Source: CAZFHZ01 sp964519015
Lineage (GTDB): Bacteria > Blakebacterota > Blakebacteria > Blakebacterales > CAYUVJ01
Length of the DNA stretch: 12,555 nucleotides
Direction of reading: 5' to 3'
Assembly: GCA_964519015.1 (NCBI GenBank)
Contig: CAZFHZ010000095.1
Span: 1-12,555, forward strand
Of this stretch, positions 7,554 through 12,555 are shown piece by piece. Under the pieces are notes generated by a model, which ran no database searches, was not told where the DNA came from, and worked only from the letters and a program-made list of their open reading frames with translations. The stretch's first letter is position 1. Each line of letters starts with the position of its first letter. The translations under genes and the position numbers were made by a program.

Positions 7554-8911
7554 CGGCCGTGCCCCGCTCACTCCTCCGGTTCTCCACCGTATCCCTGCTC
7601 ATCCTGCTGCCGGCCGGCTGCGCCTCCGGCGTCCACCGCCCGGTGATGCCGTCGGGGATGCTCTCGGGGGAGCGGATCGAGCTCGATGTGCGCGCCCCTC
7701 TCTTCCGGGATGCCGGAAACCAGGGATGGGTGGTGCACGTCCACGTCGCCTTCCCCCGCTCGCGGCTGCTCTTCCTGCGGGAGGAGACCTCCGGTGAGAC
7801 CCGCTGGCGGGCCGATTTCGAGTGGCGGGTGGTGCTCAAGACCGTCCGGGGCGGGCAGGTCGGGGGTGGTGTTTATGCTAGGTCGGTCCTGCTGGGGGAG
7901 GGGGAGCGGCCGGAGGACCCCGGGGCCCGGGTGCACGTCTTCCAGGCGGTCACCATCCCCCCCGGGCGCTACCGGGTGGAAGTCACGGTGGTCGACAACA
8001 ACTCGGTCCGGCGGGGGGGGGCAGGGATTGAGATCGAGGCCTTCGCCTACCTGGCCGGGGAGCCCGGCCTGAGTGACCTGGAAGCAGTGCGGATCCCCGG
8101 CGGCACCGCTGCGGCGGGTCATGAGGAGCATGCGGAGGAGGTGCTGGTCTCGGGGCGGACCGACGAGGACGCCGCTGCGGTCGGATTACGCTACGAGGTG
8201 TACGCGATGCCGCCCGGCGCCCGGCTGATCAGCCGCCTGATCGACGAAGGGGGGACGGCGGTCCGCTCCCAGGAACGGGCGGCCCCGCCGGGGCTGCGGG
8301 TCACCGTCCGGGACACCCTGGAGATCACCGGCCTGAGGGAGGGGTCCTACCGGCTGCAGGTGGCGGCGCAGGAGGTGGGCGCCCGGCCGCTGGTCCGGGA
8401 AGGACTCCTGATCGTCCAGCGTCCGCTCCTGGCCGACGGTTTCGACCGGGAGGCGACCCTCGAGCAGGCGGCCCTCTTCGCCCCGCCCGAAGCGGTGGAA
8501 CGGTTGAAGGGACTGGAGGAGGAGGGCCGGCGCAGGCTCCTCGACAGCCTGTGGGTCGCCCTCGATCCGACCCCGGAGCACGTCGTTGCCGAAGTCCACC
8601 CCGGTTACCGGAACGAGGTCCGCGAGGAGTTCGTCCGGCGCCTGCGGCAGGCGGAGGACCGCTGGTCGCTGCCGGGGCGGCACGGCTGGCGGACCGACAT
8701 CGGACGGGTCTACGTCTCCTACGGGGAACCGGACGAGGTCCGGGAGGAGCGGAACCTGCGGCCGGCGACCAGCCCGCTCGACGACCCGCGGGAGGTCCGC
8801 AGCCAGATCTGGATCTACCGGGAGCCGCCGGCCTACTTCCGGTTCGAGTTCGATCGCGACCGCGGATGGCGTTTGCTGCCGGATTCGGGGATACCGCCGG
8901 GAGCGCGCTGA
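7550..8911 (+). CDS. GWxTD-domain lipoprotein, function unknown
   Basis: A 453-residue predicted lipoprotein with signal sequence SLLRFSTVSLLILLPAGC and lipobox PAGC (Cys24). The first two thirds look beta-rich: hydrophobic alternation such as VVHVHVAF, VHVFQAVTIPPGRYRVEVTVVD and LEITGLREGSYRLQVAAQE suggests two immunoglobulin-like or macroglobulin-like sandwich repeats (inference). The C-terminal third (about 300-450) is the GWxTD domain. It has a charged helical lead-in, then HGWRTDIGRVYVSYGEPDEV with GWRTD at 379-383, and ends with an aromatic strand YFRFEFDRDRGWRLL. GWxTD proteins are widespread in FCB-type bacteria, are often secreted or lipidated, and have no established activity. GTG 7550 overlaps the lptE-like stop (GTGA). 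GTG 7559, behind ggtga (7549-7553), is an alternative start that shortens the n-region by three residues. A nine-G run at 8013-8021 lies in the coding sequence. Confidence 0.85.
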   Translation: MTAVPRSLLRFSTVSLLILLPAGCASGVHRPVMPSGMLSGERIELDVRAPLFRDAGNQGWVVHVHVAFPRSRLLFLREETSGETRWRADFEWRVVLKTVRGGQVGGGVYARSVLLGEGERPEDPGARVHVFQAVTIPPGRYRVEVTVVDNNSVRRGGAGIEIEAFAYLAGEPGLSDLEAVRIPGGTAAAGHEEHAEEVLVSGRTDEDAAAVGLRYEVYAMPPGARLISRLIDEGGTAVRSQERAAPPGLRVTVRDTLEITGLREGSYRLQVAAQEVGARPLVREGLLIVQRPLLADGFDREATLEQAALFAPPEAVERLKGLEEEGRRRLLDSLWVALDPTPEHVVAEVHPGYRNEVREEFVRRLRQAEDRWSLPGRHGWRTDIGRVYVSYGEPDEVREERNLRPATSPLDDPREVRSQIWIYREPPAYFRFEFDRDRGWRLLPDSGIPPGAR

Positions 8912-8956
8912 ACAGAGTCCGACACCATCACCGACACGGAGAGGAGCGGGGAAGGC
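8912..8956 (+). promoter_or_regulatory. Gap before glnA with ribosome binding site
   Basis: This 45-base gap is the largest one after prfA. It contains the purine-rich ribosome binding region ggagaggagcggggaagg (8938-8955) just before ATG 8957. No sigma-54 or sigma-70 promoter, inverted repeat or NtrC-like site is recognisable, although such elements are common upstream of glnA elsewhere. Any nitrogen-responsive promoter would have to lie inside the preceding lipoprotein gene. Confidence 0.55.
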
Positions 8957-10375
8957 ATGCCGTTCACGCCCAAGGAAGTACTCGACATCGTCAAGGAGAA
9001 CTCCGTCGAACTGATCGACCTCAAGTTCATGGATTTCCCCGGCCTGTGGCAGCACTGCACGGTCCCGGCCAACAAGCTCGACGAGGACGCCTTCGAAGCG
9101 GGCTTCGGGTTCGACGGCTCCAGCATGCGGGGCTGGCAGAAGATCTTCGAGAGCGACATGCTCATCGTGCCCGATCCCGACACCGCGATGCTCGATCCCT
9201 TCTACGAGACCCGCACCCTCGGCCTGATCTGCGACATCTACGACCCGGTCACCAAGAAGCGCTACGAGCGCTGCCCCCGCTTCATCGCCTCCAAGGCGGA
9301 GGCGTACCTGAAGAGCACCGGCCTGGCCGACACCGCCTACATCGGCCCCGAGGCCGAGTTCTTCATCCTGGACGAGATCCGCTACGCCGCGGAAGCCCAC
9401 CACGCCTTCTATTTCGTAGACAGCAAAGAAGGGCAGTGGAACACCGGCCGGGAGGAGAACCCCAACCTGGCCCACAAGCCGCGTTACAAGGAAGGGTACT
9501 TCCCGGTGCCCCCCCACGATTCGATGGCCGACATCCGCAACGAGATGGTCCAGGTCATGCGCTCGCTCGGCATCGACGTGGAAGCGGCCCATCATGAAGT
9601 GGCCACCGGCGGGCAGATGGAGATCGACGTCCGCTTCGACTCGCTGCTGGCCATGGCCGACAAGATGATGCTCTACAAGTACGTGGTGAAGAACGTGGCC
9701 CGGAAGCACGGCAAGACCGTGACCTTCATGCCCAAGCCTCTCTACGGCGACAACGGTTCGGGCATGCACACCCACATGAGCCTGTGGCAGGGGAACAAGC
9801 CGCTCTTCTACGGGGAGGGGTACGCCAACCTGAGCGACTTGGCCCTCTACTTCATCGGCGGCATCCTGAAGCACGCCCGGGCCATCACGGCCATCACCAA
9901 CCCGACCACCAACTCCTTCAAGCGTCTGGTCCCGGGCTTCGAGGCGCCGGTCAACCTGGCCTACAGCCAGCGCAACCGCTCCGCCTCCATCCGGATACCG
10001 GTCTACAGCCAGGTGCCGCAGTCGAAGCGGATCGAGGTGCGCTTCCCCGACCCGACCTGCAACCCCTACCTCTCCTTCAGCGCCCTGCTGATGGCGGGGC
10101 TCGACGGCATCCAGAACAAGACCGATCCGGGGGAGCCGCTCGACAAGGACATCTACGACCTGCCCCCTGAGGAACTGGCCCTGGTCCCCTGCACTCCCGG
10201 CGGCCTCGACGAGGCCCTCCAGTGCCTGCGCGAGGACCACGAGTTCCTGCTCAAGGGGGACGTCTTCAGCGAGGACGCGATCAACGCCTGGATCGGGTAC
10301 AAGATGGAGCGCGAGGTCAAGCAGATGCGCCTGCGGCCCCACCCCTACGAGTTCGTGCTCTACCACGACGCGTGA
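8957..10375 (+). CDS. glnA: Glutamine synthetase, type I
   Basis: Glutamine synthetase makes glutamine from glutamate, ammonia and ATP in the cytoplasm and is the main entry point for ammonium. The 472-residue protein matches the dodecameric GSI family in length and motifs: FDGSS (52-56), GPEAEFF with metal ligands Glu132 and Glu134, HHEVATGGQ, GDNGSGMHTHMS with metal ligand His271, NPTTNSFKRLVPGFEAP with the flap Glu329, RNRSASIRIP and EVRFPDPTCNPY. The segment DKDIYDLPPEE places Tyr400 at the adenylylation site (E. coli Tyr397). This indicates the GSI-beta subtype, open to control by a GlnE adenylyltransferase that is not in this window. ATG 8957 has a purine-rich ribosome site and gives the usual N-terminus. 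The stop overlaps glnD (GTGA), so the enzyme and a sensor of its regulatory cascade are probably translated together. Identification is very secure. Confidence 0.97.
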   Translation: MPFTPKEVLDIVKENSVELIDLKFMDFPGLWQHCTVPANKLDEDAFEAGFGFDGSSMRGWQKIFESDMLIVPDPDTAMLDPFYETRTLGLICDIYDPVTKKRYERCPRFIASKAEAYLKSTGLADTAYIGPEAEFFILDEIRYAAEAHHAFYFVDSKEGQWNTGREENPNLAHKPRYKEGYFPVPPHDSMADIRNEMVQVMRSLGIDVEAAHHEVATGGQMEIDVRFDSLLAMADKMMLYKYVVKNVARKHGKTVTFMPKPLYGDNGSGMHTHMSLWQGNKPLFYGEGYANLSDLALYFIGGILKHARAITAITNPTTNSFKRLVPGFEAPVNLAYSQRNRSASIRIPVYSQVPQSKRIEVRFPDPTCNPYLSFSALLMAGLDGIQNKTDPGEPLDKDIYDLPPEELALVPCTPGGLDEALQCLREDHEFLLKGDVFSEDAINAWIGYKMEREVKQMRLRPHPYEFVLYHDA

Positions 10376-12555
10376 ACGCTCCCGAGCACCCGCTGGAAGA
10401 GGTCCGGGCCCGGTTCGAAGAGGATCGGGCCCGGATCATCGAGCGGCACCGTCAGGGTATGGGAGGCGGGGAGAACGTCCACGCCTACCGGCGGCTGGTG
10501 GACGCGACCGTGCGCACCCTGGCCGACCGGCTGCTGACCGGCTCTTCCCCGCTCGCCGTGCTGGCCGTCGGCGGTTACGGCCGGGGTGAACTCGCCTTCG
10601 GCTCCGATCTCGATCTCCACCTGGTCCACGCCGGTCCCGAACCCCCCGCCGGGGTGCGCCCCTTCATCCAGTCGCTCTGGGACCTGGGACCGCGGATCGG
10701 GCACCAGGTCGTGACCGTGGAGGAGGCGCTCGACCTGGCCGCCTCCGACGCCCAGACCCTGACCGCCGCCCTGGAGATGCGCCCCCTGTGGGGGGATCCC
10801 GGGCTGGCCGCGGACTACGGGGAGCGCATCCGCCGCCAGGTCCTGGAGCCGCGCCGCCGAACCTACCTGGAGACCAAGGTGGCCGAGCTGGAACGCCGCC
10901 ACCGGGAGGCCGGTGACACCGTCTACCTCTCCGAGCCCGACGTCAAAGAGTCCCCCGGCGGGCTGCGCGACCTGCATACCCTCCTCTGGCTGAGCAACGC
11001 CGCCGGCGGTCCCCGGACCTGGGGGGAGTACCTGTCCCGTCACGCTCCCGAGGGGGAGGTGTGGCGCCGCCTGCAGGAGGCCTGGGACCTGCTCTGGCGG
11101 GTCCGCAACGCCCTCCACCTGCTCAAGGGGCGCCCCTGGGACCGGCTCGACCATGCCGGCCAGCTCGCCCTTTCAGAGGAACTGGCCTACACCGGCAGCC
11201 GCGGCCGGCTCCCGGTCGAGGTCTTCATGCGGGAGTATTACCGGGCGGCCTGGGAGGTCTACGCCTTCACCCGCCTGCAGTTGGCCCGCGGGGGCTGGGA
11301 ACTGCGGGGCGGGGGGCCGGTCGCCCTCTCGGTGCTGGCCAGCGGCGAGGAGGGGGTGCACTGGGAGCCCCACGACCTGGAGGAGGTCCCGCTGGCGGTT
11401 GTGAACGGCTTCCGGCGGCTCGCCCTGGAGCGGGACCGGCTGGCCGAGGAAACGACCGTCTACCTGCACCGGCACGGCCGCCGGCTGGGCACGGCCGCCC
11501 GCGCCCATCCCGGCCACGGCCGGCTCTTCCTGGAGCTGCTGGAGGCCCCGCACGCCGCCTGGTCGCTCCACGCCATGCACCAATTGGGCGTGCTGGGGGG
11601 GGTGCTGCCCGAGTTCGAGCGGCTGACCGCCCTGGTCCAGTTCGACCCCTACCATCACTACACCGCCGACGAGCACACGTTGCGGATGCTCGATGTGCTG
11701 GAGGTCGTGCTCGATCTCAAAGTCACGCCGCACCAGGACGATCCCGCACCGCCGGGCGCATCCGCACGCCCGCACGTACCCGCACGCCCGAACGTACACG
11801 TGCACCAGGCCCCTCGCGTTCTTCAGACTTCTCTCGCGGCAGCCGCCGAGGAACTCCCCGGCGACCGCTGGCGACCCGCTCCTCACGACCTGGGGATCCT
11901 GCGGCTGGCCATCCTCTACCACGACATCGCCAAGGGGACGCGGGCGGGAGGCCACGCCGAGCGGGGCGCCCGCATGCTGCAGACCGCCGGCCGGCGGCTC
12001 GGCCTGGAGCGGGCCGACCTGGCCGACGCCGTCTTCCTGGTCCGCCACCACCTGGTGCTGAGCGAGGCGGCCCAGCGGCGGGACATCCGGGAGGAGGCCC
12101 TGCTGCGACGGCTCCAGCGCCTGGTGCGCAACCCCCGCCGGCTGCGGCTGCTGGCCCTGCTGACGGTGTGCGACCAGGCGGCCCTGGCGCCGGGAGTGTT
12201 GACCCCCTGGAAGGTGCGGCTGCTGGTCGAGCTGGTCGAACGCCTGCAGGAGCGGATGGCGGGCGGGCCCCCTCCGGGGCCCGAGCACGACCGGGCCCGG
12301 GTGCTCCGCACCCTGCGGGCCGACCGGCTGGAGGCGGCCCGGCTCTTCCTGGCCGCCATGCCGCCGCATTATGCCCGCGAACTGGAGGAGGAACGGCTCT
12401 TCCGCGACCGGGAGCTGGTCTCAGCCTTCCTGGCCGCTGAGTCGGCCCCGGATCGGGTCATCGTCGAAGTAGAGCAGCGCAAGGAGAGTTCCCTGCTCAC
12501 CCTGGTGGCCCGCGACCGGCCGGCTGTGCTGGCTCGGATCTGCGGACTTCTGGCC
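10372..12555 (+). CDS. glnD: PII uridylyltransferase GlnD (3' truncated)
   Basis: GlnD adds UMP to the PII signal protein when glutamine is low and removes it when glutamine is high, thereby setting GlnE activity and nitrogen-gene expression. The window holds 728 residues, open to the last base. Domains in order: a nucleotidyltransferase domain with GGYGRGELAFGSDLDL (67-82; Asp79 and Asp81); the GlnD-specific linker with EPDVKESPGGLRDLHTLLWL; an HD hydrolase domain with DEHT (His435), YHDIAKG (His517, Asp518) and His528; and the start of the first ACT glutamine-sensing domain, LLTLVARDRPAVLARI (from about 700). The rest of ACT1 and ACT2 lies beyond the window. GTG 10372 overlaps the glnA stop (GTGA) without a clear ribosome site of its own; ATG 10459 is a less likely start. 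About 80 residues separate DEHT from HDIAKG, roughly 35-40 more than I recall for E. coli GlnD, because of a Pro/Ala/His-rich low-complexity insertion. Confidence 0.95.
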   Translation, partial: MNAPEHPLEEVRARFEEDRARIIERHRQGMGGGENVHAYRRLVDATVRTLADRLLTGSSPLAVLAVGGYGRGELAFGSDLDLHLVHAGPEPPAGVRPFIQSLWDLGPRIGHQVVTVEEALDLAASDAQTLTAALEMRPLWGDPGLAADYGERIRRQVLEPRRRTYLETKVAELERRHREAGDTVYLSEPDVKESPGGLRDLHTLLWLSNAAGGPRTWGEYLSRHAPEGEVWRRLQEAWDLLWRVRNALHLLKGRPWDRLDHAGQLALSEELAYTGSRGRLPVEVFMREYYRAAWEVYAFTRLQLARGGWELRGGGPVALSVLASGEEGVHWEPHDLEEVPLAVVNGFRRLALERDRLAEETTVYLHRHGRRLGTAARAHPGHGRLFLELLEAPHAAWSLHAMHQLGVLGGVLPEFERLTALVQFDPYHHYTADEHTLRMLDVLEVVLDLKVTPHQDDPAPPGASARPHVPARPNVHVHQAPRVLQTSLAAAAEELPGDRWRPAPHDLGILRLAILYHDIAKGTRAGGHAERGARMLQTAGRRLGLERADLADAVFLVRHHLVLSEAAQRRDIREEALLRRLQRLVRNPRRLRLLALLTVCDQAALAPGVLTPWKVRLLVELVERLQERMAGGPPPGPEHDRARVLRTLRADRLEAARLFLAAMPPHYARELEEERLFRDRELVSAFLAAESAPDRVIVEVEQRKESSLLTLVARDRPAVLARICGLLA
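11762..11797 (+). repeat. 18-bp tandem repeat inside the glnD HD domain
   Basis: Two adjacent 18-bp units, ccgcacgcccgcacgtac (11762-11779) and ccgcacgcccgaacgtac (11780-11797), differ at one base. The repeat sits in a wider stretch of alternating cgcac/cgtac words (about 11754-11812). In the glnD frame it encodes roughly six-residue repeats of the type ARPHVP-ARPNVH. Each unit is six codons, so changes in copy number keep the reading frame. It uses gca and gta codons that are rare in the rest of the gene. Confidence 0.85.

Noticed and set aside
7855..7880. A promoter-like AT-richer patch (tttatgct) inside the GWxTD gene
   Set aside because: No matching -35 element lies at a proper distance and the bases are ordinary codons of the lipoprotein.
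8186..10366. A 726-codon minus-strand open frame opposite the GWxTD gene and glnA
   Set aside because: It spans two real genes on the other strand, shows no recognisable domain, and is explained by codon bias.
11762..11797. CRISPR-like direct repeats
   Set aside because: There are only two adjacent 18-bp units, no spacers and no cas genes, and the repeat lies inside a coding sequence.
11700..11900. A possible frameshift in glnD at the repeat region
   Set aside because: The same frame runs without a stop from GTG 10372 to the window end, with DEHT before and YHDIAKG after the odd stretch, so it is an in-frame insertion.
11061..12440. A 459-codon open frame on the + strand in another frame of glnD
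   Set aside because: Its product is almost pure Ala/Gly/Pro/Arg. The glnD frame carries the conserved HD and ACT motifs across the same DNA.
1..12555. Defence, toxin-antitoxin, secondary-metabolite or mobile genes
   Set aside because: Every stretch over 150 bases is accounted for by a recognised housekeeping or lipoprotein gene on the + strand, and no transposase, integrase, nuclease or toxin motif was seen.

Overview
This 12.6 kb window is a densely packed, single-strand run of housekeeping and envelope genes from a high-GC bacterium. By eye the GC is well above 60%, with third codon positions dominated by G and C. No RNA gene, mobile element, integrase, transposase, CRISPR array or recognisable defence system is visible. 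An LptE-like outer-membrane lipoprotein and a GWxTD-domain lipoprotein point to a diderm (Gram-negative) organism. The GWxTD family and the style of the LptE homologue fit FCB-group or related high-GC phyla (for example Gemmatimonadota-, Eisenbacteria- or Krumholzibacteriota-like lineages). That placement is inference from gene content, not a proof.

Layout, all on the + strand: (1) positions 3-251, the 3' part of rpmE (ribosomal protein L31, zinc-binding form, with an Ala/Lys-rich tail), followed by a hairpin that looks like a terminator (about 271-323); (2) prfA (RF1), prmC (RF1/RF2 glutamine methyltransferase) and murA (first committed step of peptidoglycan synthesis); (3) dnaE (replicative DNA polymerase III alpha); (4) an LptE-family lipoprotein and a GWxTD-domain lipoprotein; (5) glnA (type I glutamine synthetase) and glnD (PII uridylyltransferase/uridylyl-removing enzyme), the latter cut by the window end.

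From prfA to glnD the genes are almost gapless. Junctions are ATGA (prfA/prmC), TGATG (prmC/murA), GTGA (murA/dnaE), a 20-nt overlap (dnaE/lptE), GTGA (lptE/GWxTD), a 45-nt gap (GWxTD/glnA) and GTGA (glnA/glnD). This suggests extensive translational coupling and probably a single long transcript or a few overlapping ones, although no promoter could be recognised. Functional pairs are next to each other: RF1 with the enzyme that methylates its GGQ glutamine, two outer-membrane-type lipoproteins, and glutamine synthetase with a sensor enzyme of the PII cascade.

No clearly new system is visible. The points most worth checking are a low-complexity, tandem-repeat-bearing insertion inside the HD domain of GlnD, an arginine in the RF1 stop-codon-reading tripeptide (PRT), a complete PHP metal site in DnaE implying intrinsic proofreading, the coupling of dnaE to an envelope lipoprotein pair, and two overlapping GC palindromes at the start of murA.
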